From assembly GCF_030651755.1 (NCBI RefSeq), contig NZ_JAUSBZ010000017.1:1-42418 (forward strand): a DNA stretch of 42,418 bases, read 5' to 3'. Positions 27,048 to 34,136 of this stretch are shown piece by piece. A program made the translations under genes and the position numbers. The stretch comes from Phenylobacterium sp. (lineage in GTDB: Bacteria > Pseudomonadota > Alphaproteobacteria > Caulobacterales > Caulobacteraceae). Below the pieces are notes generated by a model. It saw only the letters and a program-made list of their open reading frames with translations, did no database searches and had not been told where the DNA came from. Position 1 is the stretch's first letter. The number at the start of each line of letters is the position of its first letter.

Positions 27048-27440
27048 TCAGTCCTCCCGGCCCATCTCCCGGGCGAGGGCGAGAAGCGCCTGTCGCGTCC
27101 GGGGGCGGGCGATGACCGTGTAGGCCTCGAGCATCTCAAGGGCGCCCGGAGTCATGAGGGCGGTGAAGGCTTCGTCCGGAGGCGCATGTTCATGCGTCTC
27201 CTCCCCGACCAGCCAGCTGACCGTGGTCTGCAGGGCCTGGCTGGCGGCCACCAGGGTCGATCCTGATATGCGGTTGGCGCCGCGCTCGTACTTCTGAACC
27301 TGCTGAAAGGACACGCCCAGACGCTCGGCAAGGTCTGACTGACTCATGCTGAGAGACTTGCGTCGGGCCCGGACCCGGGCGCCGATGGCCCGATCGACGC
27401 TGTCGACCGCGGGCTTCAGATCCGGCTCCGTCACGTTCAT
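27048..27440 (-). CDS. XRE-family transcriptional regulator
   Basis: 130 residues. Helix-turn-helix at about 16-70: RRKSLSMSQSDLAERLGVSF, QQVQKYERGANRISGSTLV. The C-terminal part has the alphaproteobacterial extension ALMTPGALEMLEAYTVI and RQALLALAREM. The target is unknown, but a divergent LuxR-type gene 126 bases away and palindromes between them suggest control of that gene and itself. The ATG at 27440 follows GGAG by 6 bases; another ATG four codons earlier lacks this spacing. Confidence 0.9.
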   Translation of the reverse strand: MNVTEPDLKPAVDSVDRAIGARVRARRKSLSMSQSDLAERLGVSFQQVQKYERGANRISGSTLVAASQALQTTVSWLVGEETHEHAPPDEAFTALMTPGALEMLEAYTVIARPRTRQALLALAREMGRED

Positions 27441-27458
27441 CTGCAGCTCCATCTTAGC

Positions 27459-27504
27459 GCTCAACCTCTGAGCGATCCCTGTTATTGAGCTATACGAGCG
27501 CTCG
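27459..27504. promoter_or_regulatory. Palindromes between divergent XRE and LuxR genes
   Basis: Two inverted repeats: GCTCA-ACCTC-TGAGC (27459-27473) and CGAGCGCTCG (27495-27504). They share the core GAGC/GCTC. They lie just upstream of the XRE gene, where autoregulatory operators of this family usually sit, and could serve both promoters. Confidence 0.4.
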
Positions 27505-27566
27505 CGGATGATGGACGCAGGCCCCCGCATAGCGTGTAGTGAAGTCCTCCAGTGGGGATTGAGGTC

Positions 27567-28319
27567 ATGACGGATCAGGTGGAACGGCTGACCACGCGGG
27601 AACGTGAGTGCCTGCGCCTGGTCGACCGCCATTTCAGCTCCAAGCAGATCGCCCGGGAGCTTGGCATGTCCAAGACCTCGGTGGACACCTATTGCGATCG
27701 GGCCCGGCGCAAGCTGGGGGTCCATGACCGCTATCACGCCGCCCGGCTGCTGGCCGACCATGAGCGCGACGGCGGCGGGTCTGCGGGAAATCCTGTCCTG
27801 ATCAGATCAGGACAGGACGCAGTCAGGACAGACGCCGGCGGCGGCCAGTGGTCCGATCAAGCCTCATCAGGAGGCGAGACCCATGAAGCACTGGAACGGC
27901 GAGGATCGACGGGCGTCGATGAACCGGGCCCTGCACCTCAGACGCGAGATCGAGGCCTTCGAAGAAAAGTGGCCGACACCTTCGCCGCCGGCGGAGTCGA
28001 TGCCGAGCTTCTGCTGGAGCCAACTCGAACGCCAGCTCGTGGACCTGGCCGCCTCCCCGACTCAGGCGGAGATGGCTCAGCATCTGATCTCGGCCACCCG
28101 CAAGCTCGCCGGCTTCAAACCCCCGGAAATGGTGATGAGGGAAATCCTCTGCCTCACCTGGGTGTTGCTGGACGAGAACTTCCATCATGGCGACACGGCA
28201 GCAGCGGCGCCCTAGGCCCGGGGGCGAGGATCGGTCTGATCCTGGCCATCGCCCTTGGATCGGCCCTCGCCTTCGGGGGCGTCCTGGCAGGCCTTCAGGC
28301 TCTCGCGACCCTGGTCTGA
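27567..28319 (+). CDS. LuxR-type helix-turn-helix regulator with possible C-terminal membrane segment
   Basis: The N-terminal ~70 residues are a clear LuxR/GerE DNA-binding domain (LTTRERECLRLVDRHFSSK, QIARELGMSKTSVDTYCDRA, KLGVHDRYHAARLLA). The same frame stays open to 28319 and ends in one hydrophobic helix (IGLILAIALGSALAFGGVL). Similar HTH proteins with a single C-terminal helix occur in Caulobacterales and sphingomonads. Between the two parts, codons lose the G/C third-base bias, while another frame carries a convincing 110-residue gene over the same bases. Whether one 250-residue protein is made, or a shorter HTH protein, is open. ATG at 27567 follows GAGG; a GTG five codons earlier is less likely. 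Confidence 0.65.
   Translation: MTDQVERLTTRERECLRLVDRHFSSKQIARELGMSKTSVDTYCDRARRKLGVHDRYHAARLLADHERDGGGSAGNPVLIRSGQDAVRTDAGGGQWSDQASSGGETHEALERRGSTGVDEPGPAPQTRDRGLRRKVADTFAAGGVDAELLLEPTRTPARGPGRLPDSGGDGSASDLGHPQARRLQTPGNGDEGNPLPHLGVAGRELPSWRHGSSGALGPGARIGLILAIALGSALAFGGVLAGLQALATLV
27791..27817. repeat. Perfect 27-bp palindrome inside the LuxR reading frame
   Basis: Two perfect 13-base arms, TCCTGTCCTGATC and GATCAGGACAGGA, around one base. A further half-match GTCAGGACAG follows at 27822-27831. It lies directly after the HTH domain and 66 bases before the nested 110-residue gene; it also places a TGA in that gene's frame. It could be an operator, an RNA hairpin or a recombination site. Confidence 0.7.
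27883..28215 (+). CDS. Hypothetical 110-residue protein nested out of frame in the LuxR ORF
   Basis: I favour this as a real gene. The ATG follows a perfect AGGAGG (8 bases), third codon positions are strongly G/C-biased across its length, and the protein has sensible helical composition (ALHLRREIEAFEEKW; SQLERQLVDLAASP; MVMREILCLTWVLLDENF). It is read +1 relative to the surrounding LuxR frame, covering that protein's linker region. No family is recognised. It is acidic-amphipathic and lacks signal or membrane segments, so it is probably cytoplasmic. It sits 200 bases before another small hypothetical on the same strand. Confidence 0.65.
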   Translation: MKHWNGEDRRASMNRALHLRREIEAFEEKWPTPSPPAESMPSFCWSQLERQLVDLAASPTQAEMAQHLISATRKLAGFKPPEMVMREILCLTWVLLDENFHHGDTAAAAP

Positions 28320-28414
28320 AGGCCGCGCCTCCAGGCGCAATCGCAGACGACTCGACATCTCTGAAGCTTCCCCCCAAATCCCCCGGCCTAAGGCTGGCGG
28401 GAAGGAGAATCCCC

Positions 28415-28771
28415 ATGCTCAAGCAACGTCGCATGTATGCCGACCAGGTGGCGGCGAGCCTCTTCGAGGCCGAGACCGCCATTGACGCCGCCCTGGCCAA
28501 GACCGCCGCCCTGGCGGGGGTCATGCCGGGCCTTCGGGCCCAAGCTGGACTTTCAGCCCTGATCGGCCAGGAGGCCGTGGAGTGGACGAGCCGCTCCATC
28601 ACCGCCCTGGCTGAGGCCCGTCGGGCGGTCATCGAGGCCCACAAGGAGCTCAGCATCGCCCAGAAGCAGATCGGCCTGGGCGCCGTGCTCTATGGCGACG
28701 GAGCGCCCAAGCCCGCCGAACCGGCGAGGGCGCCCTCCCTGCGCGCGGTGGGCGAGACCAACGCCGCCTGA
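28415..28771 (+). CDS. Hypothetical helical protein, 118 residues
   Basis: It begins MLKQRRMYADQVAASLFEAE and is almost entirely Ala-rich amphipathic helix, probably coiled coil (AIDAALAKTAALAGVMPGLR; ALAEARRAVIEAHKELSIAQ), with a Pro/Ala-rich tail. The ATG is preceded by GGAGAA at good distance; the frame is open further upstream but the codons there look noncoding. I recall similar proteins in Caulobacterales near LuxR/XRE genes but know no function. It may share a transcript with the 110-residue gene upstream. Confidence 0.75.
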   Translation: MLKQRRMYADQVAASLFEAETAIDAALAKTAALAGVMPGLRAQAGLSALIGQEAVEWTSRSITALAEARRAVIEAHKELSIAQKQIGLGAVLYGDGAPKPAEPARAPSLRAVGETNAA

Positions 28772-28845
28772 TCGATCCCCCGACAATCGAGGCCGGCGCC
28801 TTTGCCTGGACGTCGGCCTCTGCCACCCTGGCGGGCGCGCGCCCA

Positions 28846-29307
28846 TTGGGGACCCAGGCCTTGTATTTCGTCGTTCTTCCGCAACAGATCTGGTTCGTCG
28901 CCATGGTGCTGGTGTCCGGGGCGGCCCTTTGGCGGGGTGGCGTTCCGGAGAAGCGGGTGGCGGTGGCCAATGTGGCGGCCTGGTTTCTCACCCCCCTGGC
29001 CTATGATCGGGACGCCCTGGGGCTTCAGTGGGGGGTTCTGGGGGTCGACGCCCTGTTCCTCGCCTATCTTCTGTTCCTGGCCCTGACCACCGACCGCCTT
29101 TGGCTGTTGTTCGCCACCGCCTTCCAACTTCTCGGCATCGTCACCCACGTGGCCATGGGGGTCGACGAGGGCGTGCCAGCCCTGCCCTACCGCTGGGGAC
29201 TGGTGATCTGGAGCTATCTGACCCTGGCGTCCCTGGGGGTCGGCGCCTGGGTTCATCGGACTCAACCGGCCAGAACAGGCGCCCCGTCGGCTGACATCCG
29301 CCGATAG
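28846..29307 (+). CDS. Hypothetical multi-pass membrane protein
   Basis: About 153 residues with four hydrophobic helices (LPQQIWFVAMVLVSGAALW; VLGVDALFLAYLLFLAL; LWLLFATAFQLLGIVTHVAM; WGLVIWSYLTLASLGVGAW). No family recognised. No ATG suits the start: TTG at 28846 is used, TTG at 28861 is equally possible, and neither has a clear ribosome site. Its last 46 bases overlap the end of comM tail to tail. Confidence 0.6.
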   Translation: MGTQALYFVVLPQQIWFVAMVLVSGAALWRGGVPEKRVAVANVAAWFLTPLAYDRDALGLQWGVLGVDALFLAYLLFLALTTDRLWLLFATAFQLLGIVTHVAMGVDEGVPALPYRWGLVIWSYLTLASLGVGAWVHRTQPARTGAPSADIRR

Positions 29308-30794
29308 ATCAGGGCCTCAGCCAGATGAACCCGCCGGACGGCCCCGGCCCCTTCCAGATCGGCGATGGTCCGCGCCAGGCGCAGGGTCCTTGTCCAGCCC
29401 CGGGCCGTGAGGCCCGCCCCCTCGGCGGCCCGCGACAGCAGCGCCCGGGCGGCCGGCTCCAGGTCGGCGATCGCCTCCAGCCGCTCGCCTGAGGCCTGGG
29501 CGTTGAGAGGGGCTGCGGTCTCCCCGGCCGCGGCGGCGCGGTCCATCTGGATGGCGCGGGCCTGAGCCACCCGGGCGGCGGCCTCGGCTGTTCCGGCGGC
29601 CGGCGGCGGCAGGGCCATGTCGGCGGCGGTGACCGGGGGAACCTCCACCACCAGGTCCATGCGGTCCATCATCGGGCCGGAGATCTTGCGCTGATAGTCG
29701 CTCTGGCAGCGGGGCGCCCGGCCACAAGCGCCGCGGCCTGGCCCGCCGATCCCGCAGCGGCAGGGGTTCATCGCCGCCACCAGCTGGAAGCGAGCCGGAT
29801 AGCGCACATGGGCGTTGGCGCGCGCCACCACCACCTCACCGGTCTCAAGCGGCTGGCGCAATGAATCCAGGGCCTGGGCTGAGAATTCCGGCAGTTCGTC
29901 GAGGAACAGCACGCCGTTGTGGGCCAGGGAGATTTCCCCAGGCTTGGCCTTGAGTCCGCCCCCCGTGAGGGCGGCCATGCTGGCGGAGTGGTGGGGGGTA
30001 CGGAAAGGCCGCCGCCGGGTCAGCTCGCCCTTGGCGATCAACCCCGCCACCGAATGGATCATCGAGGTTTCCAGAAGTTCGGCCGGCGACAGCGGCGGCA
30101 ACAGGCCCGGCAGGCGAGCCGCCATCATCGACTTGCCCGATCCCGGCGGTCCCATGAACAGGAGATTGTGACCGCCGGCGGCAGCGATCTCCAGGGCGCG
30201 TTTGGCGTTCTCCTGGCCCTTGACGTCGCGCAGGTCAGGGGGCCGCTCTCCCTCGACCACCGGGCCAGGCAGCGGCGGCGCCAGCATTTGGGTTCCCCGG
30301 AAGTGGTTGACCAGGGCGATCAGCGATGGGGCCGCCAGAATGCGGGTCTCACCGGACCAGGCCGCTTCGGCGCCGCAGGCCTCCGGACAGATCAGTCCCA
30401 GATCCATGCCCCCGGCGGCGACGGCGGCCGGCAGGGCGCCGGCCACCTGCACGATACGGCCATCCAGGGAAAGCTCCCCCACCGCGGCCCAGCCCTGCAG
30501 GGCGTCGGCCGGAATGATCCCCATGGCCGACATCACCGCCAGGGCGATGGGGAGGTCATAGTGGCTGCCTTCCTTGGGAAGGTCCGCCGGGGCGAGATTG
30601 ACGATGATCCGACGGGCGGGCAGGGCCAGGCCGAGGCCGGCGAAGGCCGCCCGGACCCGCTCGCGGCTCTCGGCCACAGCCTTGTCCCCCAGACCCACGA
30701 CGACGAAGGCCACCGCGCCCCCCGTCAGCTGGACTTCGACATCCACCCGCCGGGCCTCGACCCCGTCGAACGCCACCGTGACGACACCTGCCAA
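29262..30794 (-). CDS. comM: YifB/ComM-family Mg-chelatase-like AAA ATPase
   Basis: 510 residues. The N-terminal Lon-protease-like fold (VDVEVQLTGGAVAFVVVGL, DKAVAESRERVRAAF) is followed by the AAA core with Walker A GPPGSGKS at about 215-222, Walker B VLFLDELPEF, a small cysteine motif (CRCGIGGPGRGACG), and the C-terminal Mg_chelatase_C domain. ComM is a hexameric helicase that drives branch migration during natural transformation in Vibrio. The start is TTG, 9 bases after GGAGG. An SOS box and a DnaA box lie in its promoter region; comM is a reported LexA target in alphaproteobacteria. Confidence 0.93.
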   Translation of the reverse strand: MAGVVTVAFDGVEARRVDVEVQLTGGAVAFVVVGLGDKAVAESRERVRAAFAGLGLALPARRIIVNLAPADLPKEGSHYDLPIALAVMSAMGIIPADALQGWAAVGELSLDGRIVQVAGALPAAVAAGGMDLGLICPEACGAEAAWSGETRILAAPSLIALVNHFRGTQMLAPPLPGPVVEGERPPDLRDVKGQENAKRALEIAAAGGHNLLFMGPPGSGKSMMAARLPGLLPPLSPAELLETSMIHSVAGLIAKGELTRRRPFRTPHHSASMAALTGGGLKAKPGEISLAHNGVLFLDELPEFSAQALDSLRQPLETGEVVVARANAHVRYPARFQLVAAMNPCRCGIGGPGRGACGRAPRCQSDYQRKISGPMMDRMDLVVEVPPVTAADMALPPPAAGTAEAAARVAQARAIQMDRAAAAGETAAPLNAQASGERLEAIADLEPAARALLSRAAEGAGLTARGWTRTLRLARTIADLEGAGAVRRVHLAEALIYRRMSADGAPVLAG

Positions 30795-30826
30795 GGCTCA
30801 TCCTCCCCGCCGTCTTCCGCCCGGAC

Positions 30827-30853
30827 GCGCTGGGGCGCTGGGGCGCTGGGGCG
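30827..30853. repeat. Three tandem copies of GCGCTGGG
   Basis: Three perfect 8-base units (30827-30850) plus a partial fourth, inside the leader of comM directly beside the DnaA box. Such short repeats slip during replication and can vary in number between strains. Confidence 0.8.
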
Positions 30854-30856
30854 AAA

Positions 30857-30865
30857 TTATCCACA
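30857..30865 (+). promoter_or_regulatory. Perfect DnaA box upstream of comM
   Basis: TTATCCACA, exact match to the high-affinity DnaA 9-mer. It lies 63 bases before the comM start, between the tandem repeat and the LexA box. In a genome of this base composition such an AT-rich 9-mer is uncommon, but it is a single site, so not an origin. Confidence 0.55.
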
Positions 30866-30893
30866 GAGGCCCCGTCGTTGCGGCCCGGAACGC

Positions 30894-30908
30894 GAACAAA
30901 GTTAGAAC
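30894..30908 (-). promoter_or_regulatory. LexA (SOS) box for comM
   Basis: On the minus strand GTTC-TAACTTT-GTTC, exactly the alphaproteobacterial LexA operator GTTC-N7-GTTC, about 100 bases before comM. It predicts repression by LexA and induction by DNA damage. Confidence 0.85.
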
Positions 30909-30962
30909 AGAAGGTGAAGCTTGGGCAAGGCTGAAATGGTTTGGCGGTTTGTGACGATTATA

Positions 30963-31910
30963 CTATGCCGCGCCGCGAATCGCCTCCACCCGCGCCCACA
31001 TCAGGTCGGTGGCGTCGATGCCGGTGAACTTCTGCAAGGACCGCGCGCCGGTGGGCGAGGTGACATTGATCTCGGTAAGGTAGTCGCCGATCACGTCGAT
31101 GCCGACAAACAGCAGGCCGCGGGCCTTCAGCTCCGGGCCGATGATGCCGCAGAGCTCCCGGTCCCGGGCCGTCAGCTCGACCGCCTCGGCCCGGCCGCCG
31201 ACCCGCAGGTTGGAGCGGATCTGGCCTGCGCCCGGCACCCGGTTAATCGCTCCCACCGGTTCGCCGTCCACCAGCAGGATGCGCTTGTCGCCCTTTGTGA
31301 CGTCGGGCACGAACTTCTGGATGATGACGGGCTCGCGGCCGATGGCGGCGTGCAGCTCGAGCAGCGCGTCGAGATTGGGATCATCGGCCAGCAGGCGCGC
31401 CACGCCCGAGCCGCCGTGCCCGTGCAGGGGCTTTAGCACGACATCCCCATGCTCGGCCCGAAAGGCGTAGATGGCGTCGACATCCGAGGTGATCAGGGTC
31501 GGCGGCTGCACCCCAGGGAATGTGGTGACGAACAGCTTTTCCGGGGCGTTACGCACCTCGGTGGGGTTGTTGACCACCAGGGTCTTGGGGTGGATGGCGT
31601 CAAGGATGTGGGTGGCGGTGATGTAGGCCATGTCGAAGGGCGGGTCCTGGCGCAGCAGGACCACGTCCATCTCCGCCAGGTCGCCTCGCTCCCACGCCCC
31701 GAATGCGGCATGGTCGCCCTTGACGTCCTGAACCCGCACAGAGCGGCCGCTCGCCGTGACCCGGCCGTTTTCCAGGGACAGCTTGTCGGGGGTGTAGACC
31801 CACAGGCTGTGGCCGCGGGCCTGGGCGCTGAGCATCATCAGGAAGGTCGTGTCCCCCTCGATGTTGATCGACTCTAGGGGGTCCATCTGGACGGCGACCT
31901 TCAAGGCCAT
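30963..31910 (-). CDS. gshB: Glutathione synthetase
   Basis: 315 residues, matching E. coli GshB (315). It joins gamma-glutamylcysteine and glycine with ATP. The N-terminal preATP-grasp domain begins [19 protein letters not shown]; the ATP-grasp domain has [32 protein letters not shown], and the metal and ATP site [19 protein letters not shown]. The ATG at 31910 follows GGGAGAA; eleven codons upstream are open but not supported. The comM gene follows on the same strand after 168 bases holding its own promoter. Confidence 0.97.
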   Translation of the reverse strand: MALKVAVQMDPLESINIEGDTTFLMMLSAQARGHSLWVYTPDKLSLENGRVTASGRSVRVQDVKGDHAAFGAWERGDLAEMDVVLLRQDPPFDMAYITATHILDAIHPKTLVVNNPTEVRNAPEKLFVTTFPGVQPPTLITSDVDAIYAFRAEHGDVVLKPLHGHGGSGVARLLADDPNLDALLELHAAIGREPVIIQKFVPDVTKGDKRILLVDGEPVGAINRVPGAGQIRSNLRVGGRAEAVELTARDRELCGIIGPELKARGLLFVGIDVIGDYLTEINVTSPTGARSLQKFTGIDATDLMWARVEAIRGAA

Positions 31911-31992
31911 GGCGTTCTCCCGCATTTGCAACCTCCACGACATAGGCGGCGGGGCAGGCGAGCGCTAGCCGGCGATGGCGATCAGGCGGCCG

Positions 31993-32811
31993 TCAGTTGA
32001 GGCGGAGGCGGACCCGCTCCCGCTGCGCCCGCGCGGCCAGGGCCGCCCCGTGGTCCAGCTCCCCCGCCCGGGCGAGGGCCTCCAGGGCGCCCGCCAAAGC
32101 CCCCTGTCCCTCCCGGGCCGCGGCCACGTCGAGCCAGGGGCGGTGATCCTTCGGGTCCAGCAGGGCTCGGCGCAGGGCCGCCCGCTCGGCCCGGGGGAAG
32201 TCGCCCGCCGCCGCGGCGCGCGCGAAGATGTTATTTTGCAGCCGGATCAGGACCGCCGGATCTGGCGCCGGGGCCATCAACAGGCCCAGCTGATCGGCCA
32301 CATTCGGGGTCAGGCCCGCATGCAGGGCCCGGCGGGTGAGCTCCGAGGGTAGGACCACCCGTCCCTCGCTGAAGGGGTCCAGCGCCAGGGGGCCCTCGGG
32401 CGTATTGATGCGCAGCAAGAAGTGGCCCGGGAAGTCCACGCCCTTGACGTCGAGCCCGCCCAGCTTGGCCACATGCAGATAGAAGATGCCCAGGGTCACC
32501 GGCAGACCCTTGCGTCGCTGGGCGGTGGCGATGATGTCGGCATTGTCCGGATGGTCGTAGGTGAACAGGTCGCCAGCCAGACGAAGATCGCCGGCCAGGG
32601 CTTCAGCCAGGGCCTCTTCCTGGCTTTCGAGGCGCAGCCGGGCGGTCAGCCGCTCGACGCCGGCGGCGGCGAGGTCACGGGCGGTCTGTGGGTCGCGGGT
32701 CGGGTCCTCGTGAATGGCGCAGGCGATGGCCGCTTCCAGCAGGGGGAAGTCGTCGGTCCTGGCCAGGGTCCCCGCCCGCCCAAGGATCTCTTCGGCCTCC
32801 TCCCGCGTCAC
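31993..32811 (-). CDS. SirB1-family transglutaminase-like/TPR protein
   Basis: 272 residues. The N-terminal part is the SirB1 (UPF0162) transglutaminase-like fold: RRKGLPVTLGIFYLHVAKLGG and VDFPGHFLLRI, then LDPFSEGRVV. The nucleophilic cysteine of true transglutaminases is not evident (the matching position reads LPVTLGI), as in the family. The C-terminal ~80 residues are TPR-like helices (RPWLDVAAAREGQGALAGAL). Function is not established. The start is GTG, after GAGG, within an ATGTGA sequence 10 bases beyond the yraN stop. Confidence 0.85.
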   Translation of the reverse strand: MTREEAEEILGRAGTLARTDDFPLLEAAIACAIHEDPTRDPQTARDLAAAGVERLTARLRLESQEEALAEALAGDLRLAGDLFTYDHPDNADIIATAQRRKGLPVTLGIFYLHVAKLGGLDVKGVDFPGHFLLRINTPEGPLALDPFSEGRVVLPSELTRRALHAGLTPNVADQLGLLMAPAPDPAVLIRLQNNIFARAAAAGDFPRAERAALRRALLDPKDHRPWLDVAAAREGQGALAGALEALARAGELDHGAALAARAQRERVRLRLN

Positions 32812-32821
32812 ATCGCCCCCC

Positions 32822-33220
32822 TCATGCGCCGCGCCAGGCGTCCGGGCGATGCTGGGGCAAGCGGCCGGGCGCCACGGCGACCAGATCGAGGCGGACCGCC
32901 AGGGTCTTCAGGGCCGGCCGCCCGCCGGCCACGGCCTCACCCGCCCGACGCAGGCGGTCACGCTGCTCGGCGCTGACCGCAGCCAGGGCGTCGTCCAGCG
33001 TTGTGCGGCTCTTGACCTCGACCACCGCAAGCACGCCGCCCTTTTGGGCCAGCAGGTCGATCTCCCCCAGACGCGTACGCAGGCGAAAGCCCAGAATGCG
33101 GTAGCCCTTGAGCATCAGCCAGGCCGCCGCCCAGGCCTCGGCCCGCCGGCCGGTGCGGCGGGCCAGGGCGCCGCGGGCCTGCCGCGCTTGCGGGGCGCTG
33201 GGGAGGTCAGGCCTGCGCAT
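32822..33220 (-). CDS. YraN family protein (UPF0102, endonuclease-like fold)
   Basis: 132 residues. The restriction-endonuclease-like core is present: GRRAEAWAAAWLMLKGY, RTRLGEIDLLAQ with the Glu-Asp pair, and VVEVKSRTT with E-x-K. Function is uncertain; it is usually beside rsmI, as here. Its first 14 bases overlap the end of rsmI, so coupling is likely. Confidence 0.93.
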   Translation of the reverse strand: MRRPDLPSAPQARQARGALARRTGRRAEAWAAAWLMLKGYRILGFRLRTRLGEIDLLAQKGGVLAVVEVKSRTTLDDALAAVSAEQRDRLRRAGEAVAGGRPALKTLAVRLDLVAVAPGRLPQHRPDAWRGA

Positions 33221-34091
33221 CGGCCTGTTCGGCTTTCAGCTCCAGGGCCCGGCGATAGAGATCACGTCTTGGCAGACCGAGCGCCCGGGCCACCTCGCCG
33301 GCGGCCTCTGCGGGCTTCAGGCGCGCCAGGGCCTCGCGCAGGGCGAGGTCGGCGTCAGCCGCCGTCGCCTCTGCATCCCGGCCTGGCCCCACCAGGATGA
33401 CGATCTCCCCCTTGGGGGCCTGCAGGGTGGGATCGGCCGCCAGCACATCGAGGGGACCGCGCACCACGGTCTCATAGAGCTTGGTCAGCTCCCGGCAGAC
33501 CACCGCCTCCCGGGGACCGAACACCTGGGCCATGTCGGCCAGGCTTTCCCCCAGGCGGGAGGCGCCCTCAAAGAAGACCAGGGTCGCCCGTACGCCGGCC
33601 ACCTCCTGCAGGAAGGTGCGGCGCGCTCCCCCCTTCGGCGGCGGGAATCCGGCGAACAGGATCCGGTCCGACGGCAGGCCCGCCACCGACAGCCCCGCCA
33701 GCAGGGCCGAGGCGCCCGGGATGGGATGGACGGGAAAGCCCGCGGCGGCGGCCTCCCGCACCAGGCGGTAGCCGGGATCGGAGATCAGCGGCGTGCCGGC
33801 GTCGGACACCAGGGCCACGCGGCCCCCCTGCTCCAGGACCGCCATGGCCTTGGGCCGCGCCCGTTCGGCGGCGTGCTCGTCATGGCGCTCCATCTTCCCG
33901 GAGATCTTGAAGGCCGCCAGCAGTTTGCCGGTCACCCGGGTGTCCTCGGCGAGGATCAGATCGGCGGCGGAGAGTACATCCAGAGCGCGAAGTGTGATGT
34001 CTCGCAAATTGCCGATAGGCGTCGCGACAATGTAGAGCCCGGGGGCCAGGGGCGCGTCGGACAGGGGGGGCGGTGCGACGGGATGGGCCAT
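33207..34091 (-). CDS. rsmI: 16S rRNA (cytidine(1402)-2'-O)-methyltransferase RsmI
   Basis: 294 residues (E. coli 286). A tetrapyrrole-methylase-fold enzyme that 2'-O-methylates C1402 of 16S rRNA together with RsmH at the decoding centre. Signatures: GLYIVATPIGNLRDITLRAL, AEDTRVTGKLL, ALVSDAGTPLISDPGYRLV, IPGASALLAGLSVAGLP and FFEGASRL. The ATG at 34091 lacks a strong ribosome site but begins the conserved region at the right distance; a TTG 12 codons earlier is possible. Confidence 0.96.
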   Translation of the reverse strand: MAHPVAPPPLSDAPLAPGLYIVATPIGNLRDITLRALDVLSAADLILAEDTRVTGKLLAAFKISGKMERHDEHAAERARPKAMAVLEQGGRVALVSDAGTPLISDPGYRLVREAAAAGFPVHPIPGASALLAGLSVAGLPSDRILFAGFPPPKGGARRTFLQEVAGVRATLVFFEGASRLGESLADMAQVFGPREAVVCRELTKLYETVVRGPLDVLAADPTLQAPKGEIVILVGPGRDAEATAADADLALREALARLKPAEAAGEVARALGLPRRDLYRRALELKAEQADAQA

Positions 34092-34136
34092 GGGACAAGG
34101 GTTCGCCGGTCGGAGCCCGCAAAGCAAGCGTCGCCT

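Noticed and set aside
28187..28414. 76-residue upstream extension of the 118-residue protein
   Set aside because: Codon pattern is noncoding there and GGAGAA precedes the ATG at 28415; only its first codons are of interest in the frameshift hypothesis.
30857..30865. Replication origin at the DnaA box
   Set aside because: Only one box is present, with no cluster, no extended AT-rich unwinding region and no origin-linked genes beside it.
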